From contig JAHBTU010000003.1 in assembly GCA_019638455.1 (NCBI GenBank), forward strand, positions 62,001 to 126,000: a DNA stretch of 64,000 nucleotides, in the 5' to 3' direction. The translations under genes were made by a program, and so were the position numbers. Shown here piece after piece: positions 25,519 to 35,035 of this stretch. The notes below the pieces were generated by a model. The model made no database searches, was not told the DNA's origin, and saw only the letters and a list, made by a program, of their open reading frames with translations. The stretch's first letter is position 1. Each line of letters begins with the position of its first letter. The stretch is from Saprospiraceae bacterium. GTDB lineage: Bacteria; Bacteroidota; Bacteroidia; Chitinophagales; Saprospiraceae.

Positions 25519-26151
25519 TTAGTTGTTCGTCACCTTGCCTGAACCAGACACGGCGGTTTTGACGGGGCCGTCCACGTTGAGCTGCACGTTGCCAGAGCCG
25601 GAGATGGAAACCTCGGCCTTGCTGCCTTTCAACTCGGAGGCGTTGACCTTGCCGGAACCGGAAATGGCGATTTCCTGCTCGTCGGCCCGACCTTTCAAAT
25701 TCATTTTGCTACTGCCGGAAATGGCGACTTCCAGTTCGCGCACGTCCAATGTGCCAGTGAAATCGCCAGAACCGCTGCTGGCAAACTCAAACTCATCGCC
25801 TTTGATGACCGATTCGGCCACCACGTGCGTGGAGCCGCTATTGACCACCTTGTGGATGGATTTGTAGGTGACAGTGATGGTGGCTTTGAAATTAGAGTAG
25901 CTGCCTTTTTTTGTGCCGATTCGGAGGGTGTTGTTTTGCACCTCGGTCTTGATGTTGTCGGGGTCAATGCCGCTCACCACGAGGGTGACACTTTCGGCGT
26001 TGCCTTCTATCAGGACAACCTTGTCGAAGCCGCCCGAGATGGAGATTTTGTCGAAAGGTGAGAGGGTGCGGGTGACGGTTGTTTGAGCGGTGCTGCTAAA
26101 GCAGAACAAAAAGAGCGAGAGCCATGCAGTGGCGAAAAAACGTGATTTCAT
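25519..26151 (-). CDS. DUF2807 ('head GIN') exported beta-helix protein
   Basis: 210 residues: signal peptide (MKSRFFATAWLSLFLFCFSSTAQ), then a repetitive right-handed beta structure with the recurring pattern SGSG (for example IAISGSGKVNASEL, VSISGSGNVQLNV, TAVSGSGKV). This matches the putative auto-transporter adhesin head GIN domain, common and uncharacterised in Bacteroidota. It is probably periplasmic or surface-exposed. It stands alone between mnmH and the barrel gene, all leftward. Confidence 0.85.
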   Translation of the reverse strand: MKSRFFATAWLSLFLFCFSSTAQTTVTRTLSPFDKISISGGFDKVVLIEGNAESVTLVVSGIDPDNIKTEVQNNTLRIGTKKGSYSNFKATITVTYKSIHKVVNSGSTHVVAESVIKGDEFEFASSGSGDFTGTLDVRELEVAISGSSKMNLKGRADEQEIAISGSGKVNASELKGSKAEVSISGSGNVQLNVDGPVKTAVSGSGKVTNN

Positions 26152-26169
26152 AAGTGCAGTGTGCTAGTT

Positions 26170-26275
26170 ATACCTTGATTCGCCGGAGTTTGTCAGATTG
26201 TCATGATTGCTCTCCTTGATTTTGAACAGATTGCGCTGTTAATCATGCTCAAAACTCGGCGACGCGATGCATAAC
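26170..26275 (+). repeat. ~105-bp repeat, copy 1 (flanks the barrel gene)
   Basis: Direct, roughly 75-80 % similar copy of 27408-27513. Shared landmarks are ACCTTGATTCGC, TGATTTTGAACAGATTGCGC and CAAAACT(C/T)GGCGA. The two copies sit on either side of the 26430-27293 gene in the same orientation. The rest of this intergenic stretch (26276-26429) shows nothing I can name. Confidence 0.65.
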
Positions 26276-26429
26276 AATGTGTCAATTGCCAACAACGAGA
26301 TATTGGTCGGCCCAATCTCGTTGATGCGTTTAGCGACCAATGGTGGTGTGATTCAAATGTTTCGCCGAAAAGACATTTGCGCTGGTGCATGGTTGCACGG
26401 CCTACTCCCGGTTGGGGCATTGTGCCGCC

Positions 26430-27293
26430 TCAAATCTTAAACACCACCCCAAACGTGACGCGCAGGATGCGGCTGGTGTTGCGCCCGCCCAAGATGTAGC
26501 CGCTGCTCAGGAAAAAGCCGTTTTTCCCACTCTCCGAGTAATAAGCCGTGCCACCGATTTGGGTGTACGAAACGCCGTATGCCTGCGGCAAATCTGGCAC
26601 CTCTGGCACAAAATCCACTCCGCCAACGGTGATTTGGCGCTCTACCCACGCATCGAGATAGTAGCGGGCGGCGGGAAACCCGACTCGCAGCAGCGCGGTG
26701 GCAAAATGCGGCGGCTCCGAGGGCTGATAGTCGGGCCGTTCTGCTCGCACCGTCGCTATGTCTTGGTCTTTCAGCCTGTCCAAGCGCCAGTTGTAGCCTC
26801 CTGTCAGATTGACGAATAGCCCCAAGGGCGTTTCCCATTGGGCGATGAGCCTTGCGGGCACGCTCACGGCTTTTTGCCCCAAAGCACCCGTGGTGACGGG
26901 TTCGTAGTCGCTCAAAGGGAAGCTCACGCCCGTGCCGAAGAGAATGCCCAAGCGCCCGGCCTTGCCCATTTCCGCATAGACGGGTCGGTATTTGGCGAAA
27001 AGGCCGCCGTCCTGAAGTCCGCTTTGATTTTCGGTGAACACGAAAGCGCCCGTGGCGACGAGGTCGAAACGCTCGGTCACGCCATATTCGGCAAATAGGC
27101 TGAGCATCTGCCCAGTATAGCCGATGTTGTGTGTTTGCCCTGCCGCACCGTCGAACTTTTTGGCTGAATTGAACGAAAAAGAAGGCACGAGGTCAAGGGT
27201 GCCTTTGCCTTTCAGGTAGCCGTCCAAGGGGCCTTGGGCCGACATGATGAAAGGAAAAAGCGTGGCAAGAAGCGATAGGCCGTTGCGGAGCAT
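26430..27293 (-). CDS. probable outer-membrane beta-barrel protein
   Basis: 287 residues from the ATG at 27293 (MLRNGLSLLATLFPFIMSAQG, signal peptide); an upstream ATG at 27332 would add 13 residues and spoil it. The mature part is full of alternating strands with aromatic girdles, for example GQMLSLFAEYGVTERFDLVATGAF, and ends in ILRVTFGVVFKI, an amphipathic strand of the type seen at barrel C-termini. Such proteins are often named 'transporter' without evidence. No partner genes nearby. Flanked by two copies of a ~105-bp repeat. Confidence 0.6.
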   Translation of the reverse strand: MLRNGLSLLATLFPFIMSAQGPLDGYLKGKGTLDLVPSFSFNSAKKFDGAAGQTHNIGYTGQMLSLFAEYGVTERFDLVATGAFVFTENQSGLQDGGLFAKYRPVYAEMGKAGRLGILFGTGVSFPLSDYEPVTTGALGQKAVSVPARLIAQWETPLGLFVNLTGGYNWRLDRLKDQDIATVRAERPDYQPSEPPHFATALLRVGFPAARYYLDAWVERQITVGGVDFVPEVPDLPQAYGVSYTQIGGTAYYSESGKNGFFLSSGYILGGRNTSRILRVTFGVVFKI

Positions 27294-27407
27294 AGGTTTT
27301 TGTTTTGCCGCAAATGTCAGGAGTGTTGACATAATAGATTGTTCGCCAGCAGACAAATGACGGAACTCGTCGGGGTAGTTCGCAGCGCGTCTTGTCCCTG
27401 ACATTTC

Positions 27408-27513
27408 TACACCTTGATTCGCTTGGATTTGTCAGTTCGTCACGCTCGCTCTCCCTGATTTTGAACAGATTGCGCTTTCAGCCATGTCCAAAACTTGGCG
27501 ATGCGAAGCATAC
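27408..27513 (+). repeat. ~105-bp repeat, copy 2
   Basis: Partner of 26170-26275. It lies in the 420-bp gap between the barrel gene and tRNA-Gly (27294-27713); apart from this repeat and the tRNA promoter box I see nothing else in that gap. Confidence 0.65.
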
Positions 27514-27679
27514 ATATTTTTGGGGTCGAGATTTTACGCGGGCCAACCACACGGATTTTCCCTGCCACGCTGTGCAATGTTTGCAAACAATGAGGTTGGG
27601 CGGTCTTTGCGAATCTTTTTTCTGGGCGAACAAATTTGAAATTTGCAAAAAACTTCGTGGCTGGTTTTTTGAAGTTCTC

Positions 27680-27687
27680 TACCTTTG
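27680..27687 (+). promoter_or_regulatory. -7 box (TACCTTTG) of the tRNA-Gly promoter
   Basis: TACCTTTG matches TAnnTTTG, 26 bp before the mature tRNA 5' end. Confidence 0.5.
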
Positions 27688-27713
27688 GCAGGAAAATTGA
27701 CTGGTGTGTTTAT

Positions 27714-27786
27714 GCGGAAATAGCTCAGTTGGTAGAGCACTAGCTTCCCAAGCTGGGGGTCGCGAGTTCGAGTCTCGTTTTCCGCT
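27714..27786 (+). tRNA. tRNA-Gly (anticodon CCC)
   Basis: 73 nt. Acceptor GCGGAAA pairs with TTTCCGC, D-arm GCTCAGTTGGTAGAGC, anticodon arm CTAGC-TTCCCAA-GCTGG (anticodon CCC, reading GGG), T-arm with GTTCGAGTC, discriminator T, CCA not encoded. It has its own promoter box and a hairpin terminator 15 bp downstream. Confidence 0.95.
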
Positions 27787-27800
27787 CCGCGTCCGATTCG

Positions 27801-27831
27801 GGTCACTTCGCTTTGCGGAGTGACCTTTTTT
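27801..27831 (+). terminator. terminator after tRNA-Gly
   Basis: GGTCACTTCG (27801-27810) pairs with CGGAGTGACC (27816-27825) and is followed by TTTTTT. Confidence 0.85.
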
Positions 27832-27954
27832 ATTGTTTTATGTCACCAACGGCCACGAAAATCGGGGCAGGGTAGAGGGGGGCAAGATTTTTGCTCATAT
27901 TTTTGCCAACCATAATCTCATCGGTGTTCTCTCCCAAATTCGGTCGAAAGCGGT

Positions 27955-28878
27955 ATGAGCCAGAATGATAATGACCACGGGCCTTTTTATGGCATAGGCA
28001 AGGGTGTGTTTCTCGCGCTGCTTCTTGTAGCCCTGCCCGGTTACCTGATAGTGACATATTATGAACGAATAGAGGGACACCTGTCCGAGCTCTCCGATTT
28101 GCCCGTGTACGACCAAATGCAAGGGCATTTCAAAACTGGCGCGGAGGAACTGGGCGGGCTTTTCGTCAGCAAGTTGCGGCAATACTATGTCGCAGACTCC
28201 TCGCTCTCCTTTTTCAAGCCCAACAACGAGGCTCCCCCCATCGGCAGAACGCGCTATTGGCACCGCGCCACAGTGGCTTCCGAACTGACCCGCACCCTGC
28301 CCTCGCACAAACAGGGCAACGTGCAGGCCTATCTTGACTACATCGAAAAATACAAAGGGGTGGCGTTGGCCGAAATGCGGCACTCGAAGATACCTGCATC
28401 GGTCACGTTGGCGCAAGGGCTCTTCGAGGGCAACGCAGGCAGGGGCTATCTTGCCGCCAAAGCCAACAACCACTTCGGTATCAAGTGCCAGCTAAAACCC
28501 ACCTATCGCCGCGACCGTCGCATGACGGACGATGATTTCGACCATCACTCGCTGGCGATTGGATGCGTGCAGCGCACCGACGATTATGTGTGGGATAGAT
28601 TCGAGGTCTATCCCTCAGCCAGCGAAAGTTTCCGGCGGCACAGTATTCTGTTGCAGGGCCAGCGATACAATTGGATGATTCGACAGTACGAAATCGGTGA
28701 GTATTACACCATTTCACGACCTATTCTTGGCAAAAGTTACGTCCCCTACTACGCCGCGTGGTGCGTGGGGCTGAAGCAGTCCGGCTATGCCACGGCAAAG
28801 AACTATGCCGAAATGATAACGATGATTATCGAGACTTATCAGCTCTGGAAAATTGACTACGAGCTCATCATGGCTTAA
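27955..28878 (+). CDS. membrane-anchored glucosaminidase (FlgJ/LytG-like)
   Basis: 307 residues. An N-terminal transmembrane anchor (GVFLALLLVALPGYLIV, about 18-34) is followed by a glucosaminidase domain in which YLDYIEKYKGVALAEM, KIPASVTLAQGLFEGNAG (with the catalytic Glu) and ANNHFGIKC are diagnostic. It cleaves the glycan strands of peptidoglycan. No LysM or SH3 wall-binding domain is seen. The next gene, also N-terminally anchored, follows after 103 bp and may be its partner. Confidence 0.85.
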   Translation: MSQNDNDHGPFYGIGKGVFLALLLVALPGYLIVTYYERIEGHLSELSDLPVYDQMQGHFKTGAEELGGLFVSKLRQYYVADSSLSFFKPNNEAPPIGRTRYWHRATVASELTRTLPSHKQGNVQAYLDYIEKYKGVALAEMRHSKIPASVTLAQGLFEGNAGRGYLAAKANNHFGIKCQLKPTYRRDRRMTDDDFDHHSLAIGCVQRTDDYVWDRFEVYPSASESFRRHSILLQGQRYNWMIRQYEIGEYYTISRPILGKSYVPYYAAWCVGLKQSGYATAKNYAEMITMIIETYQLWKIDYELIMA

Positions 28879-28981
28879 ATTGGGTTTGAGGGTTTCTAAT
28901 GATTACCCACAAATCTGCAACCAGCAACCAACAACCAACAACTTTACACTTCTCCTCCACTCATTCTAAATTTTTTACACT

Positions 28982-29827
28982 ATGAAAAGTTTTTTCGAAT
29001 TCCTCGGCTTCGTGTCCACCGCCCTCATTTCTGGCTTCCTTGTGTTCACCTATGTGGGTCATAAAAAAAACACCGACAGGCCGGAAACAAGAGAATTGGT
29101 CTCGGCACACGACATTGATTCGCCTGCTGCGCTACCTGAAATCAAACCCATTTCCGGGTCTGGGGCTGCCATTCTGAAGGAAAAGAAAAAAATGACCTCC
29201 AAAGGCTCCGCCGCAGAGCTTCCTGCAGCTCAAAAACCCACGCTCGCTGTGGAGTCGGTTTCTGTGACGGAAAAACTCAGGGGGCTATATGCCGATGAGG
29301 AATTTGTCGCTTCTACGGCCAAAAAGTGGAAAAAGGCAGTGGCGGAAGCAGCAGAGACACACTCGGTGAAGCCTCATCTGCTGCTTGGCAACGTCATCGT
29401 GAAATCCTATCTTGGCAATTACACCGCCCGCGATTTCAACCGCGATGTATCGGAACACGCTGGCGACGTAGCTTTGCCCGCCAGCACCGCACTGAAAAGC
29501 TACGATTACGCTTGGAGCGTGAACAAAATAGCGCAACAGTACAACCTGACGAAGTATTTCCCGGCAGCTGCTCCCGTGGCGCAGGCTAAGGCGACACCTT
29601 CGTTCTCGGCTCCCAGCACACCCAAAAAATCGGCCACCTCCGCTGCGCCCAAACAAACAAAACCCGCCGCCACCATGTCGCCTGCCGAGTCGGGCATCCG
29701 CGAAATGGTAGCGAAGGAAGAGGGTTTTGCTTCCTGGCAAGGGCTTCAGCGCCTCGCGGACCCGGAGACGAAAAAGAATGCCGAACGCCGTGTGCGGACG
29801 CTGATGAGCGCCGTGCGGGTGAAATAA
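28982..29827 (+). CDS. uncharacterised membrane-anchored protein
   Basis: 281 residues: one N-terminal membrane segment (GFVSTALISGFLVFTYVG), a low-complexity linker, a central helical block (about 95-190, EEFVASTAKKWKKAVAEAAETHSVKPHLLLGNVIVKSY region) that distantly recalls the lysozyme/glucosaminidase-type helix packing, then an Ala/Pro/Lys-rich linker and a C-terminal helical tail. I do not recognise a family. It lies downstream of the glucosaminidase with the same topology, so a shared wall-related role is plausible but inferred. Confidence 0.55.
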   Translation: MKSFFEFLGFVSTALISGFLVFTYVGHKKNTDRPETRELVSAHDIDSPAALPEIKPISGSGAAILKEKKKMTSKGSAAELPAAQKPTLAVESVSVTEKLRGLYADEEFVASTAKKWKKAVAEAAETHSVKPHLLLGNVIVKSYLGNYTARDFNRDVSEHAGDVALPASTALKSYDYAWSVNKIAQQYNLTKYFPAAAPVAQAKATPSFSAPSTPKKSATSAAPKQTKPAATMSPAESGIREMVAKEEGFASWQGLQRLADPETKKNAERRVRTLMSAVRVK

Positions 29828-29839
29828 GGAATCTTTACG

Positions 29840-30373
29840 TCATTTTGAGTTTGAACGGTCGAAAAACGTGCTGGCATCGGCTTTGAACAACGCCGCGGGC
29901 ATATCGTCGAGCATTGTGTCGCCAAGGAAGCACAGTCCGATTTTTTCCAATACCCGGACGGAGGCAACATTTGCTTTGGCGGCTTTGCCCCATATAGTGT
30001 TGAGTTTCAGGTGCTCAAATCCGTATATCACGCTGCTTCGGGCGGCCTCGGAGGCATAGCCTTGCCCCCAATGTCGTCTGTGTAGCCGAAAACCCACGTC
30101 GGCACCGCCTAATTCTTCGCTGAACCGCAGGCCACACCAACCCAAAAATTCGCCCGTTGTTTTCAACAATGTGCTCCAACGCCCGTAGCCGTGCAGTCGG
30201 TATTGTGGATAGTTTTCCAGAAAGACCCGCGCCGCTTCCACGCTTTCAAATGGAAGGTCGCCAGTGTAGCGTAGCACTTCCGGGTCGTTGTTGAGTTCAA
30301 AAAAGCCCGCGGCATCTGTTTCGGGCAGGATTTCGCGCAGGATGAGGCGAGGGGTTTCGATGATAGTTGCCAT
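29840..30373 (-). CDS. GNAT N-acetyltransferase, RimJ/RimL type
   Basis: 177 residues. ETPRLILREILPETDAAGFFEL at the start and GFRLHRRHWGQGYASEAA (acetyl-CoA pyrophosphate-binding loop, about 93-110) define the RimJ/RimL-like GNAT group; NVASVRVLEKIGL is the usual final motif. Substrate unknown: ribosomal protein N-termini, amino acids or drugs are all possible. Convergent with the preceding gene. Confidence 0.85.
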   Translation of the reverse strand: MATIIETPRLILREILPETDAAGFFELNNDPEVLRYTGDLPFESVEAARVFLENYPQYRLHGYGRWSTLLKTTGEFLGWCGLRFSEELGGADVGFRLHRRHWGQGYASEAARSSVIYGFEHLKLNTIWGKAAKANVASVRVLEKIGLCFLGDTMLDDMPAALFKADASTFFDRSNSK

Positions 30374-30437
30374 ATCATAATTTTCGCCGAAAACACGACA
30401 CGCGTCAGGCAGGTTCCTTTTGGCTCAGCAAGAGGTG

Positions 30438-30619
30438 TACCCAGATTAAAGAGGATTTGAACCTGCCCATTGGCAAGGCAGGGATACCCTTGATTGATTT
30501 GTATGATTTTCAGAGGATTGCGAGCGATGTTCGTTCAAAACCACCTTGTCAGACCCTGCACTCAGGGGCTTGCCCGGCCAAGTGAAGCAGACGGGGCTGA
30601 TTTGCGTTGACTATATAAC
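30438..30619 (+). repeat. ~175-bp dispersed repeat, copy A
   Basis: Full-length copy in the orientation that starts TACCCAGATTAAAGAGG and ends TGCGTTGACTATATAAC. Inverted full copies are at 45282-45455 and 55466-55640; partial copies at 33745-33885 and 34851-34950. It fills half of the 352-bp gap 30374-30725. The rest holds a small TGGCTG/CAGCCA hairpin downstream of xylA and nothing else I can name. Confidence 0.8.
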
Positions 30620-30725
30620 GACAAATGCCATGCTGGAATAAATACCTATGGCTGCTCGACAGCCATCGAGCGGGATTGACAAGATTGGATGAATCTATTG
30701 TTGGCCTTAGGGAGATAGTGGTTGT

Positions 30726-32036
30726 TCAGACATAGCGGCTGAGCAGGTTTTCAAAAAACTCCTGTCGCCCGCTGCGCTGCTTCGGCTCGCCGGCTCGGGA
30801 GGCGATTTTGTGCAAATCTTTGAGGTTCAGTTTCCCGGTCTCGAAAGCGCGGCCCTCGTCGGAGTCGAAAGAGGCGTAGCGTTCGGCGAGCAAACGGCGA
30901 TATTCCGAATTTTCCAGAATCTCGTGCGCGGCCAGCAGCGCCCGTGCGAAAGCATCCATGCCGCCGATGTGGGCGTGGAAGATGTCGGCCAAGTCGGTTG
31001 AGTTGCGTCGGGTTTTCGCGTCAAAGTTGATGCCGCCGCCCGCGAAACCGCCTGCTTGCAGGATGACGAGCATGGCTTCGGTGAGTTCGTACACGTTGAC
31101 GGGGAATTGGTCGGTGTCCCATCCGTTTTGGTAGTCGCCCCGGTTCGCGTCAATCGAGCCGAGCATTCCGGCGTTCGCCGCCACTTGGAGTTCGTGCTGG
31201 AAAGTGTGAAGCGCGAGCGTGGCGTGGTTCACCTCCACGTTGAGTTTGAAATCTTTGTCCAGACCGTATTCGCGCAAGAAGCCGATGGTTGTCGCCGCGT
31301 CGAAGTCGTATTGGTGCTTGCTCGGCTCCATCGGCTTGGGTTCGATGAAAAATGTGCCTTTGAAACCCTGCTTGCGGGCGTAGTCCTTTGCCAAATGCAG
31401 GAAACGCGCCAGATGGTCGAGCTCTTTTTTCATGTCCGTGTTCAGGAGGCTCATGTAGCCTTCGCGTCCGCCCCAGAAGACGTAGTTTTCGCCGCCGAGT
31501 TTGATGGTAGCGTCGAGGGCATTTTTCACCTGCGCGCCTGCATAAGCGACGACGGCAAAATCGGGATTCGTGGCCGCGCCGTTCATGTAGCGAGGGTTTG
31601 AGAACAAGTTGGCCGTGCCCCAGAGCAGTTTCACACCTGTATCTTTTTGTTTTTCCAGTGCGTAGTCGGTTATCTTTTGCAAGCGCCGCTCGCTCTCTTT
31701 TAGCGTCGGGCCTTCCTGCACGAGGTCAAAATCGTGGAAACAGTAGTAGCCTATGCCGATTTTGGTCATAAATTCGAAGGCTGCGTCCATCTTGTCGCGG
31801 GCTTGTTCGAGCGGTTTTTTCGACTCCAGCCACGGAAAGTTTTTGGTGCCGGGGCCGAAGGGGTCGCCGCCTGTGCCGCAGAGCGTGTGCCAGTAGGCCA
31901 TGGCGAATTTGAAATGTTCGCGCATGGTTTTTTTGCCCACTTTCTGTTTTTCGTTGTACCAACGGAAAGATAGTGGGTTGTCGGATTGGGGGCCTTCGTA
32001 CTTGATTTTGGAAATGCCTTTGAAGTATTCGCTCAT
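30726..32036 (-). CDS. xylA: xylose isomerase
   Basis: 436 residues, a class II xylose isomerase, which interconverts D-xylose and D-xylulose in the cytosol with two divalent metals. The signature [17 protein letters not shown] and the [10 protein letters not shown] block are intact, as are [18 protein letters not shown] and [19 protein letters not shown]. It starts 15 bp after xylB on the same strand, so xylB-xylA form an operon. Confidence 0.97.
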   Translation of the reverse strand: MSEYFKGISKIKYEGPQSDNPLSFRWYNEKQKVGKKTMREHFKFAMAYWHTLCGTGGDPFGPGTKNFPWLESKKPLEQARDKMDAAFEFMTKIGIGYYCFHDFDLVQEGPTLKESERRLQKITDYALEKQKDTGVKLLWGTANLFSNPRYMNGAATNPDFAVVAYAGAQVKNALDATIKLGGENYVFWGGREGYMSLLNTDMKKELDHLARFLHLAKDYARKQGFKGTFFIEPKPMEPSKHQYDFDAATTIGFLREYGLDKDFKLNVEVNHATLALHTFQHELQVAANAGMLGSIDANRGDYQNGWDTDQFPVNVYELTEAMLVILQAGGFAGGGINFDAKTRRNSTDLADIFHAHIGGMDAFARALLAAHEILENSEYRRLLAERYASFDSDEGRAFETGKLNLKDLHKIASRAGEPKQRSGRQEFFENLLSRYV

Positions 32037-32051
32037 TTTGAGAATGATGAA

Positions 32052-33542
32052 TTATGAATGAGAAATGATGAGTTCCAACTCCTTCTTCCACCTCTGATAT
32101 GCCTTTTCCAACGCCTCCTTTTCCCCGCCCGGCTCGTATTTTTCCGCCACTTCGACGCTCGCCATCGCCTCTTCCACCGATTTGTAAATGCCAACTGAAA
32201 CGCCTGCCGCTTTGGCGGCGCCGACGGCGCCCGTTGTCGCAATCAACTCTATCTCGGTGCCAACGAGTGTGGCAATCGTGTTGGAAAAAATAGCCGATTG
32301 GAACAGATTGTCGTTTCCGGCGCGAACGACCTTTAGCGGGATGCCCATGTCGCGCATGGCCTCCATGCCGTAAACGAAGGAGAACGCGATGCCTTCCAGC
32401 GCCGCCCGGTAGAGGTGGCGTTTTTCGTGGCGATTGAAGTTCAGCCCCGCGATGCGCGAGCCGACCGCGCGGTTGCCGAGCATTCGTTCCGCGCCGTTGC
32501 CGAAAGGAAAGATGCTCACCCCGTCGGCGCCCACACCTGCGGAAGCGGCAAGTTGTTCCATTTCCCGATAACTCAGGTCGGGAGCGCCGATGTGCTGGCG
32601 CATCCAGCGGTATTGGCTGCCTGCGCCGTTGATGCAGAGCAGGATGCCTGTGAGCGGGTTTTCGGGGGTGTAGTTGACGTGGGCGAAACTGTTGACGCGC
32701 TGTTGCGGGTCGAAGGTCGGTCTGGCAGCAACGGCATAGACGACCCCCGATGTGCCACCTGTTGCGGCGACTTCGCCGGGGCGCAGGACGTTGAGCGACA
32801 GGGCATTGTTCGGCTGGTCGCCTGCCCGGTAGCCGACCGGGATGCCTGGCGCGAGGCCGAGCGCGGCAGCTGCTTGCGCGGTCATTTTTCCTTGAATGGA
32901 AAACCCCGGCGCGACATCGGGGAGCATTCTTTCGGGAATTTCGTAGTGTTCCAAAAGGCGCTTGGCGACGGTGTTTTTCTCGAAATCCCACAAAACGCCT
33001 TCTGAAAGGCCAGTGACGCTGGTGCGGATTTCGCCCGTCATACGGTAGGCGAGGTAGTCGCCTGGCAGCATCATTTTGTCAATTTTGGAAAAGACGTCCG
33101 GTTCGTTTTCGCGCACCCAACGCAGTTTGGAGGCGGTGAAGTTGCCGGGGGAATTGAGGTAATTTGACAAGCAGTAATTTTCTCCGAGATAATTGAACGC
33201 TTTGTTCCCAATGCTGACCGCCCGACTGTCGCACCATATAATGGAGGGGCGCAACACTTCGCCATTTTTATCCACCACGACGAGGCCGTGCATTTGGTAG
33301 GAAATGCCGATAGCCGCGATGTCGGCGGGCGCAATGTGGGTTTTTTCCAGCAATTTTTTCGTGGCGGCGCGGGTGGCCTCCCACCAGTCGGCGGGGGCTT
33401 GCTCAGCCCAGTCGGGGTGGGGGGCGGTGATGTCCATTTCGCGGTCGGGGTGATGGGCGGTGCCGAGGGTTTTGCCGTTGGCTGCGTCCACGAGCGCCAC
33501 TTTGATGGAGGAAGAACCGATGTCGAAGCCGAGAAGGAGCAT
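32052..33542 (-). CDS. xylB: xylulokinase
   Basis: 496 residues, a FGGY-family sugar kinase making xylulose 5-phosphate. N-terminal GFDIGSSSIKVALVD, HPDWAEQAPADWWEAT, and the C-terminal GYRAGDQPNNALSLNV and RAGNDNLFQSAIFSNT blocks are in place. It is first gene of xylB-xylA. No xylose regulator or transporter is seen in the window; its upstream region carries a partial dispersed repeat (copy B). Confidence 0.95.
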   Translation of the reverse strand: MLLLGFDIGSSSIKVALVDAANGKTLGTAHHPDREMDITAPHPDWAEQAPADWWEATRAATKKLLEKTHIAPADIAAIGISYQMHGLVVVDKNGEVLRPSIIWCDSRAVSIGNKAFNYLGENYCLSNYLNSPGNFTASKLRWVRENEPDVFSKIDKMMLPGDYLAYRMTGEIRTSVTGLSEGVLWDFEKNTVAKRLLEHYEIPERMLPDVAPGFSIQGKMTAQAAAALGLAPGIPVGYRAGDQPNNALSLNVLRPGEVAATGGTSGVVYAVAARPTFDPQQRVNSFAHVNYTPENPLTGILLCINGAGSQYRWMRQHIGAPDLSYREMEQLAASAGVGADGVSIFPFGNGAERMLGNRAVGSRIAGLNFNRHEKRHLYRAALEGIAFSFVYGMEAMRDMGIPLKVVRAGNDNLFQSAIFSNTIATLVGTEIELIATTGAVGAAKAAGVSVGIYKSVEEAMASVEVAEKYEPGGEKEALEKAYQRWKKELELIISHS

Positions 33543-33744
33543 ATTGGAAGTTGGAAATTGCTTGCTTGACTGTTTTCGTCTCTGGTCGGGCTAATTGGAG
33601 GGGATGCAGAATGGTTTTGGAATGGGGCGAAGATGCGAAGTATTTTTGGGCGTGGATGCGCTAAGTTTTTACGATTAAGTTATCATAAATTTTGCTGAGG
33701 CCTTCCTCGTTTACGGTATGTACACTCTTACCTTCGACTTGATT

Positions 33745-33885
33745 TTATAGTCGGCGCAAATCAGCCCCGTCCGCTTCACTTGGCCGGGCAAGCCCCTGAG
33801 TGCAGGGTCTGACAAGGTGGTTTTGAACAGAAAGATTAGAAAAGGTTGGATTGTTCGTTCAAAACCACTCTGCGTTGACTATAAC
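33745..33885. repeat. ~175-bp dispersed repeat, copy B (rearranged, self-complementary)
   Basis: It starts like copies D and E (TTATAGTCGGCGCAAATCAG ... GGTGGTTTTGAAC) but, after a short spacer, runs back as the complement (GTTCAAAACCAC ... TGCGTTGACTATAAC). So only one half of the repeat is present, as an inverted pair that could form a long hairpin. It ends 28 bp before the OmpA gene. The rest of the gap 33543-33744 shows nothing recognisable. Confidence 0.65.
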
Positions 33886-33912
33886 AACCGATTCAACAAC
33901 TACCATCCATCT

Positions 33913-34851
33913 ATGAAAAAACAATTTTCCATTGTCCTGCTCCTTGCGTCCCTTGCATACCCATGTTTGCTCCACGCCCAAGACAAAGATGTGCCCAACA
34001 GCAGCGACCACCCACTTGTGTCGCGTTTCAAGGATGCGTTTATCCGATTCTACGAACTCAAAAACTTTGATACCTACGCCTTGCGCCTGGGGCCGATACA
34101 AAGAGGCAGCGAGGATGCTGCCAAAAAACAAGAACTGGAAGGCAAAGTGACCCGAATCGTGTATCAAGCGCCCAGCACCGCCAGTTGCCTCGAAATTTAC
34201 CGCAATTACCAGCAAGCCCTTCAAAAAGCAGGCTTCGGGTCGCTTTTCCAATGCGAGCTCGATGACTGCGGCAATGGCTTTGGCTACAACTATCCCAACG
34301 ACAACCTGCCCCACATCCGCACCTTCACCAATCAGCAACGCTACTTGGCCATGCGACGCAACGATGCCACGGGCACTCAATTCGTTGGCATCTACACCGT
34401 GCAAACCCACGACGGGCCAGTCATCCGACTGGACGTGGTGGAAGCCCAAGCCATGAAGACCGAGCAGGTGACCGTCAGCCCGGCCCAAATCAAGAGCGAT
34501 TTTGAAAAAACGGGCAAGGCTGTCATCGAACAAATTTATTTTGAGAGCGGCAGGGCTGTGCTGAAACCCGAATCCAAGCCAGCGCTTGATGCCATTGCCA
34601 AATTCCTGAAAGAGCGAGGCGACTTGAAAGTTTTTGTGGTGGGCCACACTGACAGCGACGGCGGTTTCGACTTCAATCAGCAACTTTCCCAACAACGCGC
34701 CCAGACCGTCGTGAACGAACTGACTCAAAAGCACGGCATCGCGGCCAACCGACTGTCGGCCAAAGGCGTGTCATACCTATGCCCTGTGGCAGCCAACGAC
34801 ACTGAGGCGGGCAAAGCCAAGAATAGAAGGGTGGAGTTGGTGAAACAATGA
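33913..34851 (+). CDS. OmpA-family outer-membrane protein
   Basis: 312 residues: signal peptide (MKKQFSIVLLLASLAYPCLLHAQ), an N-terminal region of unknown fold (about 30-190, DUF4892-like in layout) and a C-terminal OmpA domain (about 210-312) with IYFESGRAVLKPESKPAL, VVGHTDSDGGFDFNQQLSQQ and NRRVELVKQ. The OmpA domain would bind peptidoglycan. The start at 33913 is fixed by the signal peptide. Single gene placed between repeat copies B and C. Confidence 0.82.
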   Translation: MKKQFSIVLLLASLAYPCLLHAQDKDVPNSSDHPLVSRFKDAFIRFYELKNFDTYALRLGPIQRGSEDAAKKQELEGKVTRIVYQAPSTASCLEIYRNYQQALQKAGFGSLFQCELDDCGNGFGYNYPNDNLPHIRTFTNQQRYLAMRRNDATGTQFVGIYTVQTHDGPVIRLDVVEAQAMKTEQVTVSPAQIKSDFEKTGKAVIEQIYFESGRAVLKPESKPALDAIAKFLKERGDLKVFVVGHTDSDGGFDFNQQLSQQRAQTVVNELTQKHGIAANRLSAKGVSYLCPVAANDTEAGKAKNRRVELVKQ

Positions 34852-34950
34852 TATACCCAGATTAAAGAGGATTTGAACCTGCCGGTTGGCAAGGCAGGGA
34901 TTTCCTTGATTGATTTGAATGATTTCCAAAGGATTGCGGGCGCCGTTCGT
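34851..34950 (+). repeat. ~175-bp dispersed repeat, copy C (half)
   Basis: Only the left half of copy A's orientation is present (ATACCCAGATTAAAGAGG to about GCCGTTCGT), beginning exactly at the end of the OmpA gene. Confidence 0.7.
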
Positions 34951-35035
34951 TGTAGCTTTGTGCTCATCAAGAACCATGTCTGTCGGACACATGGATGTTT
35001 TTTGAAAATGCAGGGCGCTGACGCAACCAGCAGTG

